From contig JACMLM010000055.1 in assembly GCA_014379595.1 (NCBI GenBank), forward strand, positions 1 through 64,000: a stretch of DNA of 64,000 bases, written 5' to 3'. The notes beneath the pieces were generated by a model. It did no database searches. It was given only the letters and a program-made list of their open reading frames with translations, and was not told the DNA's origin. This document shows, piece by piece, positions 35,095 through 43,359 of this stretch. The number at the start of each line of letters is the position of its first letter. Within the stretch, counting starts at the first letter, position 1. The position numbers were made by a program, and so were the translations under genes. Origin of the DNA: Anaerolineales bacterium (GTDB lineage: Bacteria; Chloroflexota; Anaerolineae; Anaerolineales; Villigracilaceae).

Positions 35095-36777
35095 TTACTT
35101 TAACCTTAAAGCGCCTGTGCTCTTTCTGATAGGTGCGGCCTCTGCTTGAGGAGAACCGATGCTGATCTCTGCTTCTTTTAAGTCAAACACTCTGCGTAAT
35201 TCTGTGGCAGCAGTACGGACTACAGATTCCACGTCTAATGTTTCACGAACGCGGTTCGAAATATTTGCGATCATTTGATCACGCAAAGCGCCTTTCTGTG
35301 CTTCGTCTACTAGACGGCTGTTTTCGAGAGCTAAAGCTACCTGATCGGCAATCTTTTCTACAAGAGTGCGCTCCCGTTCAGACCATTCTTTAGCATCACC
35401 TTTTCTTTTCAGCTTAATAGTACCGATATTTTGGCCATATAGAATTAAAGGTATACGCAATCCATCTTCGCCATCTTGTTTGTCAGTTGAAAAAACAGGA
35501 CGCACGCCTGCAGGAGTATATTGATAAGCTGATTTGCGGCGGCTGGTTAGTTTTGACCATATCTCACGAGTCTGAAATGATGTATTGATTTCCAATTGAT
35601 TAACCAGATTTTTTGTTTCATTTAGCAGACGGACGTTATCAAAGGAGATCGCCACCAAATCAGAAAGTGTTTGCAGGATTTCAGCATCTTGCATGTTGAA
35701 GGCCTGAGTCTGATCCGAATGTATATCCAGTATGCCGATGACATTTCCACGAACTGCAAGAGGCAATGTCATACGTGAGCGAGTGATCGGGAAGTTTACA
35801 TCTCGAACAAAATTTGCATTGCCATCTGAAGAAATATAAGGACGGTTTTGTTCTACGACAGTATTGATTGCATTTCGCCTATCTGGTTCTATGCGAAATC
35901 CCTGGCCAACAAGCTGCTTTCCAATTGCAGAAGATGCGGCTTGTAGGAATGCAGTTTTTTTGTACTCATCCAAAATATATAATCCGACATGATAATACTC
36001 AAACTTTTCTGATATTAGCTTGGTCACGGTTTCCATTAATTCGGAAATATTTTGAATTTCAGCAACGATCCGAGCTACGCTGGTTGAAGTGCGTAGCTGT
36101 TTTGTTTGCATTTCTAATTCTTCAGTGCGTTGATGTACTCTGTCTTCCAGTTGCGTGCGCTCAGATGTGAGCGTGTTAAAGGTGCTTTGCATTTCCTGGA
36201 TCACGCGCGTGAATTCTTCTTTGAACTGGCCAATTGCCACAACGATCAAGATACCCGCAATCGAAAAATCAATGAGAAAGAAGGCCCAATCTTTGAATTC
36301 GATAGTGGGTGCTCTGGCGTTTATTAAGGAAAAAATTTCCAGCTGCTGCAGGGTTGCTATTGTCAGAATGGCAATAATATTGATGCCGAATACAATAATA
36401 TCTATTCGCCGAGAGAATAATAAAGATGATAAAACAACAGTTACCAAAAGGAATAGGCTCCCATCACTCCAAACACCCCAGTTCAAGATCGTGTACATTC
36501 CAATGGCAAAATTTGCTGCCAGCAAAATCACGGCGCGTATTCGATAGGGGGCAGGCAATATAGTGACTGCAACTAGGACAGCATACAAACTAATGAATGA
36601 AATACGTTCGCCAGATGTGGCCGCCGTATAAGAGGCAACAATTAAAGCAATGCCCAAAACACAAGCAATACGGAGAACGGTTAGAATGAATTGTTCACGC
36701 CAACCCTCATAATTGAAGGCAGCTGAATAGGTGTTCCCTTGATCAAATGATTTAGGAACTCGAGGCTTGCTATTCAT
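35095..36777 (-). CDS. membrane sensor, multi-TM-coiled coil-GAF-GAF, no output domain
   Basis: Encodes 560 residues from the ATG at 36777, overlapping the upstream stop as ATGAATAG. Earlier in-frame starts (36786, 36801) are possible but deeper inside the neighbour. Six TM helices (about 25-190), coiled coil, GAF (225-385) with YYHVGLYIL, degenerate GAF and truncated stub. GAF1 departs from the operon consensus: the RIALDVG segment reads RPYISSDG. It may therefore bind a different ligand. Confidence 0.85.
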   Translation of the reverse strand: MNSKPRVPKSFDQGNTYSAAFNYEGWREQFILTVLRIACVLGIALIVASYTAATSGERISFISLYAVLVAVTILPAPYRIRAVILLAANFAIGMYTILNWGVWSDGSLFLLVTVVLSSLLFSRRIDIIVFGINIIAILTIATLQQLEIFSLINARAPTIEFKDWAFFLIDFSIAGILIVVAIGQFKEEFTRVIQEMQSTFNTLTSERTQLEDRVHQRTEELEMQTKQLRTSTSVARIVAEIQNISELMETVTKLISEKFEYYHVGLYILDEYKKTAFLQAASSAIGKQLVGQGFRIEPDRRNAINTVVEQNRPYISSDGNANFVRDVNFPITRSRMTLPLAVRGNVIGILDIHSDQTQAFNMQDAEILQTLSDLVAISFDNVRLLNETKNLVNQLEINTSFQTREIWSKLTSRRKSAYQYTPAGVRPVFSTDKQDGEDGLRIPLILYGQNIGTIKLKRKGDAKEWSERERTLVEKIADQVALALENSRLVDEAQKGALRDQMIANISNRVRETLDVESVVRTAATELRRVFDLKEAEISIGSPQAEAAPIRKSTGALRLK

Positions 36778-38362
36778 TTTTGTCATCCATTGAAAGTTCA
36801 ATAATTACTTCTGCAGCTTCCAGCGTACGGCCTAATTCCCTGGCAGTGGTTTGAAGGATATTATCCATATTGGTGGAGGCCCAGATCTTTGAGATCAGTT
36901 CATTTGCCAGTCTTTCCCGTGTAGCAATAGACTGACTCTCTTCTACAAGGCGGGCATTTTCCAATGCAAGGGTGGCTTGTGTTGCAATCGCCTCAATCAA
37001 ATTTTTCTGTTCATGTGTCCATGCAGATGAACTTTCGAGGCTAATCTGTCCAATAACCTGATCTCGTAGCGCGAGTGCAACATTAATCTCTTTGTTGTTT
37101 GCCAGATCATTGTCTCCAAGCGAGTACTCGAGGTTTTGATCCGATGTAAGGGATGACCATGCACCTTGCAGATATTGTCGCTGCGTGGCTCGCATTTCAG
37201 ATAAGCTTTGTTGTGCCTCTCGAAACAGGTGTGAATTTTCGAGAGCAATCGCAATTTCGTTTGCCATATTCTGGTATGTATCCACGTCTTGCTGGGAGAA
37301 CGCATTTTCCTTGGTGGAGTGCATTTCTAAAGCACCAAGCACACGCTCACCAACAGTGAGTGGAATTGCAATTTGGGAACGGGTATAAGGCAGTAGGGGA
37401 TTATCAAATCGGACGGGTTCAGCTCCAGTGTCCAGAGCGATGCGTGCCTGCTTTGTGCGTATCGCAGCCGCTACGGCACTCTTTCCGCCCAGATCGAGAC
37501 GATACTTATTGTCTCGTAACACCCGGCCGGCATCGCCGGTTGCATCTTTAAGTTCAGCCCACTGTCCTGTTGCATCGAGTAAAAAGAAAGCTGTGTAATA
37601 ACATTCAAACTCACTTTCAATTAAATGCGCGGCGCGTGAGATCAACTCATCTGGATCAAGAATCGACGTGATCGTTCTGCCGATTTGATTTACGCGGCGT
37701 AATTGAAGAGTACGCTCAGATACTTTGCTTTCAAGGTTGTTACGCTCATCTTTAAGAGCATTTAGAGATGAGTCAATTTGTATTTGTGCTTCAAGAAATT
37801 GGTTTTCCAAACGTTGAAAACCAATAATGATCACTACTCCGAACATGATGATCGCAGCGCCGGCACTAATCCAATCCTCAATTTTTGCTGGAGGCGCATT
37901 AGGATTAAGCAAAAGGATATGCTCGTTCAATATTAGAAAGCCAAACAAAATAAATGTAGTAATGTCCATAACGATCATAGCAATACCTGCTCTTGGAGAA
38001 AGCAGGATCGTGGAAAAAATTATGAGTGCGAGAAAAAAGAACAGACTATCGCCCAGGATGCCATGTGTGATTAGCTCTCCCATGCCAAGTACATAAACGC
38101 TGAGCAGAAATACGCTCATGCGTACTGTATACGAAAAACGTATAACTGTAACGATGGCTGTTAGTACATAAGATGCAATAAAGATTGTATCTAGGATTAT
38201 GCTTTGAGAACTGATCACCGCGGGGACAAGTGCAACCGCCCCAAATATGAGAATGCCAAGAAGAAGAGGTATTGCAAGCCCCTCGCGCCAGTTCTTATAC
38301 AGTTGGCGGGTGGCTTCTTGCGGATTTGCCGATGCATCCCTGGAAAAATTACTATTCATCAT
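36770..38362 (-). CDS. membrane sensor, multi-TM-coiled coil-GAF-GAF, no output domain
   Basis: Encodes 530 residues, overlapping the upstream stop by ATGA. Six TM helices (about 28-185), a coiled coil (190-225), GAF (200-360), a shortened degenerate GAF and the truncated stub. It is the shortest sensor. Its GAF1 carries CYYTAFFLL where most other sensors have FYHVGIFLL, so the otherwise near-invariant histidine is replaced by threonine, although the RIALDTG segment is retained. Compact class, no output domain. Confidence 0.85.
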   Translation of the reverse strand: MMNSNFSRDASANPQEATRQLYKNWREGLAIPLLLGILIFGAVALVPAVISSQSIILDTIFIASYVLTAIVTVIRFSYTVRMSVFLLSVYVLGMGELITHGILGDSLFFFLALIIFSTILLSPRAGIAMIVMDITTFILFGFLILNEHILLLNPNAPPAKIEDWISAGAAIIMFGVVIIIGFQRLENQFLEAQIQIDSSLNALKDERNNLESKVSERTLQLRRVNQIGRTITSILDPDELISRAAHLIESEFECYYTAFFLLDATGQWAELKDATGDAGRVLRDNKYRLDLGGKSAVAAAIRTKQARIALDTGAEPVRFDNPLLPYTRSQIAIPLTVGERVLGALEMHSTKENAFSQQDVDTYQNMANEIAIALENSHLFREAQQSLSEMRATQRQYLQGAWSSLTSDQNLEYSLGDNDLANNKEINVALALRDQVIGQISLESSSAWTHEQKNLIEAIATQATLALENARLVEESQSIATRERLANELISKIWASTNMDNILQTTARELGRTLEAAEVIIELSMDDKNE

Positions 38363-41300
38363 TGCGATTCTTCCCGGTCAGGATCACTTAGCGGCTTGAC
38401 ATGAATTTTTGCATAACGTGCCCCGGTGATCCGCGTTAATTCGCTTGCGGTCGTCATCAAAATGGATTGAATGTCTGTTGATCTGCGGATTTTGCTGGTA
38501 ACTTCATAGATCAAGCGCTCACGCTCAGCCTGAATGCGAATCTGTTCAAGCAGACGTGCATTTGCAATGATGGCTGCCAGGCTTCCGCCAAGTGTCCCCA
38601 GCATTTCCTCATCATTTTCATTATAGGCATCCACTTGTTCGCTTTCAACATTTAAGACACCCAGTAATTCATTACGATAAATAAGCGGGATGGCTAATTC
38701 GGACCGGGTATTTGAACTCATTTGTATGTAACGTGGGTCTTCATACACATCTCTCACACTTAACAGACGCTTGTGTGCTGCCACCCAACCAGTGACTCCG
38801 CTGCCAATTGCGAATTGCAAAGATGTAACATCCTCTGCATAGCCTGTGGATGCTTTAACTTCAAGAATTTTTTTCTCTCGATCTGCAAGAAGGATCATAA
38901 CGCGGTCGCCGCCAAGTGTTACTTGCAGGCCATTTACTGCGCTTTCAAGAGCTTCTTCAAGTGTTTTACCGGAAGCTGCAGTTGTGGTGATGTGATGCAA
39001 GAGACGATGCTGAGATAGGTGTTCCTGAGTCTCAGCAAATAATTCTGTATTTACCACTGCAATCGCTAATTGATCGGCAAGAATTTGCAGGCTGCGCAAG
39101 TTGTCTGTAGAGAATGCATAAGGTTTAGTACTTTGTACATCCATTGCACCAAGAATCCGTTCACCCACCTTGAGCGGTATGGCAGCTTCTGAACGTGTAT
39201 CAGGCAATAAGGGATTAGCATAGTAGGTGGCATCTTTGGCAGTATCATTCACTACCAGTTGTTCGCCGCGGCTGCTTACAAATCCCACAATTGACTTAGA
39301 ACCAATACCGATCTTATGCCCTGCACGTTTCATTTGTGCGCCGGCTTCACCAGTTGCCTCACGGATAATGGCGAATTCGCCGGGCAAATCATGAAGGAAT
39401 ATGGATGCGTGATAAAAGTCAAAGCGTTCGCGAATAAAGTTGACAGCTTTTATCAACAGCTCGTCAAGATTGAGCGATGCACTGATATCTCGTGCGATTT
39501 CTGCAGTGGTTTCAAGTTGAATTGCTCTATGCTGGCTTTCATGTAATAGATTGATATTATTAATCGCCCCTGCCACCTGGCCAGCAAGAGTAGTAAAGAA
39601 ATGCAGATCATCAATGTCAAAGGCATGTTCATTTTCAAGATCCTGGATAATCAATGCTCCAATGGGATTATTTTTTACGAGCATCGGCGCACCCATCCAT
39701 GACCGTGCGGGTTTGCCAGCTAATTTGGCTCCCATTTCAAGAGCTTTGCGTTCTGTATCTTCAACCAACATTAATGGATGACGTGTACGAATTAAAATGG
39801 ATGTTAATCCCTCGCCCAAGGGAAAGGATTCTATTGTTGTTATTTTTTCGTTTTCGTAGTTGAAAGGAATACTGATCGTATTGCTCTTTTCATCATACAA
39901 TGCGACGATCATACTGTAATGCCCAATGATCTGATGAACTCTGCCAAGCAATTCCTTGAAAAAGCTTTGAATATCTGATGTTGTTGAGATCAATTCATTG
40001 ATGGATGCAAGTGCTTCCATCTCGCGTAGATGCTTTTGTGCTTGTTTGATGGCACTTACTTTTTCCAATGTGATCGACATCAGATCAACCAGGTTCGTGT
40101 AAGGCTGGATCGCCGCGTTTGAGAGCTCTTGTTTTTGAGAGCCAAGCATGATAATGGCAACAAGTAATTCATGCTTTCTTACCGGTAGAAATGCAGCATT
40201 TTCCAATTTTAAGCTTTGTACGATATCCATGAAAGCGCCAGGGATACTATTTCTGCTAGCTTGCGCAATAACTGGTCCTCGAAGCAGGTAATGATTGATC
40301 TCTTCAGCATTCGCTTCGATATATTTCGGCAAGCCCGTAATGGATGCAGGCTTTTTTGTCGAATCAGTTGAGGTGAGTACCTCCAGCCGATTTCCTTCTA
40401 AATGAAGCATGGCAACAGAGTAGGGAGCTGCTTCAAGGATCTGGCCACTAATTTTTAGCACATCATCTTCACTATCTGCTTCCGCGATCAATCGGCTTGA
40501 CCGATAGAGCCGCTCAATTTCTTGGAAGTTAACATGGCTTGATTCGCTCAGGCCCATGGTCTGGATTGCGGCAGCGATCTGGCTTGCGAGAGTTTGCAGC
40601 AATACAATAGTTTCCGGGCTGAATGCATTTGTTTGTGTGCTTTGTACATCTAAAACGCCCAGGACCAAATTCCCAATGGAAATTGGCACGCTGGCTTCTG
40701 AATGAGCATCTGAAAGGAGTTCATTTTTTAAATTTAGATCATCATCCAGAATATCTGAAGCAATACGCGACTGGTTGTTTTTACTTACCCAGCCAATAAT
40801 GGAGGATGAGCCGACTTCAAGCCTATCTTTCTTTTCGGCCAGATTTTTCGTTGCTGATCCAAATCCTGTTTTAAACTCAATGTACCTGCCGCTGCGCTCA
40901 AGCATATAAACGCTTGCTTGATGAAAGCCAAACTGCTGTACGATCAATTCAGCAGTTTTATTTAACATTTCATCAATATTTGAAATTGTCGTAATATTTT
41001 GAGCAACTTCTGCGGCGGTATATATCTGTCGCGTACGCTCATCAACTTTTTGTTCAAGGGAGTGATAACTTTTGCTTAGTTCATCTGCCATATCGTTGAA
41101 TGAACTTGCTAACAAGCCAACCTCATCATTACTCAACACTTCTGCCCGCCGATTCCAATCTCCATCAGCGAATCCTCGTGTAATTTCAGACAAGGAACGT
41201 AGTGGCTTGATGATGCGATTAATGCCGAATACTAATACAAGTCCTGTGGCAAAGAGAGTTCCAAGAACGAGAAAAACAGTAAATGGAGCAAGGCTTGAAA

Positions 41301-42243
41301 TTTGACCATATATGTCAGATGAATTCACTTCAAGCACAATGCCTGAATGCATTTGAGGAAACCATTGGAGTTGAGCCAAAACTGATTCGCCGTTTGGGTC
41401 AGTGATGTCTAGTGCTTCTGGTCTTGGTTGTTCCTCTTGCATAAGACCAGAAAGTTTGGCGATAAGCTCATTTTGCGACGGGGAAGAGCTATCGACAAGT
41501 GTAAATTCCCCTGTATTGGGATTGCTATAAATAAACTTATTATCTGAAAGCAGAAAATAAGTACTTGCTAAAGGAGAAAGCCCATTAAGTGGCTGAATAA
41601 GTTCTTGTAAATTTTCTTTTTCTGTGATTCCCACGATTGAGCCAAGCGTAGAACCACTCTCAGTTTGATAATTCACTATAGTGGCAAGAATGAACTGATT
41701 GTTATAGATAGGGGAAAGCCCATAAAGGGCGAGAGTACGAAATTCAGTTGATGTTTGGTCAAGAATAGATGAATCAAGAATTTCCCCGCGCCATTCATCA
41801 TTGCTTGAAATTTTAATATTTCCATCAGGATCAATTAGTAAAAATTGATTGAAAACAGGTTTATTTTCCTGTGTGTTTATAGTTTGGAGTTCTTTAATAA
41901 AGTCATTACGAATCGTAAGGAATTGACTACTTTGAGGATTGGCATGTAAAGCAAGCTCGATCAAAGCTGTAAAGTCTTCATTTGCAACCTGACGTTCAAG
42001 CAGGTCTTCTTTGTTATTTATTTCGCGGTTAATAATCTTGAGTTGATTGGTCAGTAGGTTTTCTGATTGTTCAACTGCCTGCTCTCGTAAAAGAGTACGC
42101 GCCCTAAAATAAGCAGCCCCTGCCATTAAGGCAAGGGGAATGAAGGTAAAGATTAAGAGTGTTCTTACAAGTGTCCCTGTCAGACTGCCCTTAAATCTTT
42201 TTTGTGTAGTACCAAGTGCGGGCGTCGTTTGATTCGTTGCCAT
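38359..42243 (-). CDS. large membrane sensor, Cache-HAMP with five GAF domains, no output domain
   Basis: Encodes 1294 residues and is the first sensor transcribed. TM1 (27-47), extracellular Cache-like domain (48-320), TM2 (322-345), HAMP (345-400; DGDWNRRAEV), then GAF domains at about 405-565, 580-735, 745-890, 895-1060 and 1070-1230, ending in the same truncated GAF stub as the shorter sensors. GAF4 (FYHASIFLH) is closest to the third GAF of the hybrid kinase (FYYASIYIV). The protein thus looks like a bridge between sensors and kinase, perhaps a scaffold, though that is inference. Confidence 0.88.
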   Translation of the reverse strand: MATNQTTPALGTTQKRFKGSLTGTLVRTLLIFTFIPLALMAGAAYFRARTLLREQAVEQSENLLTNQLKIINREINNKEDLLERQVANEDFTALIELALHANPQSSQFLTIRNDFIKELQTINTQENKPVFNQFLLIDPDGNIKISSNDEWRGEILDSSILDQTSTEFRTLALYGLSPIYNNQFILATIVNYQTESGSTLGSIVGITEKENLQELIQPLNGLSPLASTYFLLSDNKFIYSNPNTGEFTLVDSSSPSQNELIAKLSGLMQEEQPRPEALDITDPNGESVLAQLQWFPQMHSGIVLEVNSSDIYGQISSLAPFTVFLVLGTLFATGLVLVFGINRIIKPLRSLSEITRGFADGDWNRRAEVLSNDEVGLLASSFNDMADELSKSYHSLEQKVDERTRQIYTAAEVAQNITTISNIDEMLNKTAELIVQQFGFHQASVYMLERSGRYIEFKTGFGSATKNLAEKKDRLEVGSSSIIGWVSKNNQSRIASDILDDDLNLKNELLSDAHSEASVPISIGNLVLGVLDVQSTQTNAFSPETIVLLQTLASQIAAAIQTMGLSESSHVNFQEIERLYRSSRLIAEADSEDDVLKISGQILEAAPYSVAMLHLEGNRLEVLTSTDSTKKPASITGLPKYIEANAEEINHYLLRGPVIAQASRNSIPGAFMDIVQSLKLENAAFLPVRKHELLVAIIMLGSQKQELSNAAIQPYTNLVDLMSITLEKVSAIKQAQKHLREMEALASINELISTTSDIQSFFKELLGRVHQIIGHYSMIVALYDEKSNTISIPFNYENEKITTIESFPLGEGLTSILIRTRHPLMLVEDTERKALEMGAKLAGKPARSWMGAPMLVKNNPIGALIIQDLENEHAFDIDDLHFFTTLAGQVAGAINNINLLHESQHRAIQLETTAEIARDISASLNLDELLIKAVNFIRERFDFYHASIFLHDLPGEFAIIREATGEAGAQMKRAGHKIGIGSKSIVGFVSSRGEQLVVNDTAKDATYYANPLLPDTRSEAAIPLKVGERILGAMDVQSTKPYAFSTDNLRSLQILADQLAIAVVNTELFAETQEHLSQHRLLHHITTTAASGKTLEEALESAVNGLQVTLGGDRVMILLADREKKILEVKASTGYAEDVTSLQFAIGSGVTGWVAAHKRLLSVRDVYEDPRYIQMSSNTRSELAIPLIYRNELLGVLNVESEQVDAYNENDEEMLGTLGGSLAAIIANARLLEQIRIQAERERLIYEVTSKIRRSTDIQSILMTTASELTRITGARYAKIHVKPLSDPDREESQ

Positions 42244-42252
42244 TGAAAAGAA

Positions 42253-42705
42253 TTAACTAAACTCCCAGACAGGCTCTCCACTTAAGATGCGGCGAATTTG
42301 GTCAGGGAAGCGGTCTGGGTCAAGAGGCTTGCCTAGAAATCCGTCAAAGCCTGAATCTCGAGCCTTCTTCATTTGTTCTGTGCTGGCCTCTGCAGTGACA
42401 GCAATGATCGGCACGGTTTTAAATCTTTCAGAGGCACGGATCTTCTTTAATGCACCATATCCGTCTTCATACGGAAGTCGTATATCCATAAGAATAAGGT
42501 CAAGCCGTGGAAGTGTATCTGCATACTCCACAACCTCATAGCCTGAAGTTTTCCATTCACAATGAATTCCCAAATACCCCAACATGCGCGCAATTAAAAC
42601 AAAGTTGGAGACATTGTCTTCTACAACCAGTACCGCAGCATCTTTTGGTATATTTGGCTTCTTAATAGGTTGTGTGTCAGAAACAGTAGGTGTCGGGTCA
42701 GACAT
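42253..42705 (-). CDS. single-domain response regulator (CheY-like) with N-terminal extension
   Basis: Encodes 150 residues. A Pro/Lys-rich tail of 21 residues precedes one receiver domain: acidic pair Glu29/Asp30, phospho-acceptor Asp74 (LMDIRLP), Thr in AVTAEAS and Lys in GKPLD. There is no effector domain. Its start overlaps the preceding receiver stop (TAATG). The receiver is of the Spo0F/DivK type found as a phosphorelay intermediate or diffusible output. It is probably phosphorylated by the hybrid kinase at the far end of the operon. Confidence 0.92.
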   Translation of the reverse strand: MSDPTPTVSDTQPIKKPNIPKDAAVLVVEDNVSNFVLIARMLGYLGIHCEWKTSGYEVVEYADTLPRLDLILMDIRLPYEDGYGALKKIRASERFKTVPIIAVTAEASTEQMKKARDSGFDGFLGKPLDPDRFPDQIRRILSGEPVWEFS

Positions 42706-43094
42706 TAGTTAGTGCTCCTTATAATGAATCGCTCGATCTGCTGGGCGAGTGTATCAATGTCGATTGGTTTTTGTATGTAGCCATCGCATCCCGCTTCCAG
42801 TGATTTTTCGCGATCGCCGCGCATTACATTTGCAGTAACCGCAACAATAGGAATTTTTGTAAATTTTTGAATCGCTTTGATCTTTGCTGTAAGGGTATAA
42901 CCATCCATGTCCGGCATGTTAATATCCATCAGGACCAGATCAATATGATTTCCCTCAAGTTTTTCGATCGCCTGTTCAGCATTAACAGCGTCTACAACAG
43001 AATAACCATCCGCGCCTAATACCCTGCGAATGAGATTTCTATTATCTGGATTATCTTCCACGTACAGTATAGTACCTTTTACTTCTTGCGTCAT
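42705..43094 (-). CDS. single-domain response regulator (CheY/DivK-like)
   Basis: Encodes 129 residues, a minimal receiver: Glu13/Asp14, phospho-acceptor Asp57 (LMDINMPDMDG), Thr in AVTANVM and Lys in QKPID. It is the first gene of the 36.5-kb minus-strand run. GGAG lies 12 nt upstream of the ATG. With no effector domain it must act by protein contact or as a phosphate shuttle. Its closest relative in the window is the next receiver, suggesting tandem duplication followed by divergence. Confidence 0.93.
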   Translation of the reverse strand: MTQEVKGTILYVEDNPDNRNLIRRVLGADGYSVVDAVNAEQAIEKLEGNHIDLVLMDINMPDMDGYTLTAKIKAIQKFTKIPIVAVTANVMRGDREKSLEAGCDGYIQKPIDIDTLAQQIERFIIRSTN

Positions 43095-43134
43095 ACCGGT
43101 TTTTATCTCCGGACTGAATTTTACTCGGAAGGCA

Positions 43135-43163
43135 AAATTACCGACATAACAGCAACCTTACAA
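43135..43163 (-). promoter_or_regulatory. candidate promoter of the sensory operon
   Basis: On the minus strand TTGTAA (43158-43163) and TAATTT (43135-43140) are 17 bp apart, giving a leader of about 34 nt. A second -10-like TATACT lies at 43166-43171. Both are imperfect; this is the only intergenic space ahead of the run. Confidence 0.4.
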
Positions 43164-43178
43164 ATAGTATAACAAATA

Positions 43179-43200
43179 ATCGAGGCTTCACAGCCTCGAT
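43179..43200 (-). terminator. terminator after tRNA-Gly
   Basis: Perfect 9-bp arms ATCGAGGCT and AGCCTCGAT (43179-43187, 43192-43200) with a 4-nt loop, followed on the minus strand by a T-rich stretch. It separates the tRNA from the sensory operon promoter. Confidence 0.75.
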
Positions 43201-43205
43201 TTGCT

Positions 43206-43279
43206 TGGAGCGGGTAGCGGGAATCGAACCCGCGTATCGTGCTTGGGAAGCACGTGTTCTACCACTGAACTACACCCGC
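43206..43279 (-). tRNA. tRNA-Gly (anticodon CCC)
   Basis: A 74-nt cloverleaf on the minus strand with encoded CCA. Acceptor stem GCGGGTG/TACCCGC (one G-U), D arm AGTTCAGTGGTAGAAC, anticodon stem CGTGC/GCACG with loop TTCCCAA giving anticodon CCC, and T arm with GGTTCGATTCC. It reads GGG codons. It closely resembles bacterial tRNA-Gly(CCC) sequences. Confidence 0.97.
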
Positions 43280-43359
43280 TTGATGAACAAAATGGATTAT
43301 ACGCTACGCGGAAAAGGCGTGTCAAGCTTGATGAAAAGAGTGGATCTTTCTTAATCTGT

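Noticed and set aside
13379-42243. Calling the sensors methyl-accepting chemotaxis proteins
   Set aside because: Cache/HAMP halves look alike, but the MCP hairpin with its conserved tip and any CheA, CheW, CheR or CheB genes are absent.
43206-43279. tRNA-Gly as an integration site for the sensory operon
   Set aside because: No direct repeat of the tRNA 3' end was noticed at the other end of the operon, and no integrase gene lies within it.
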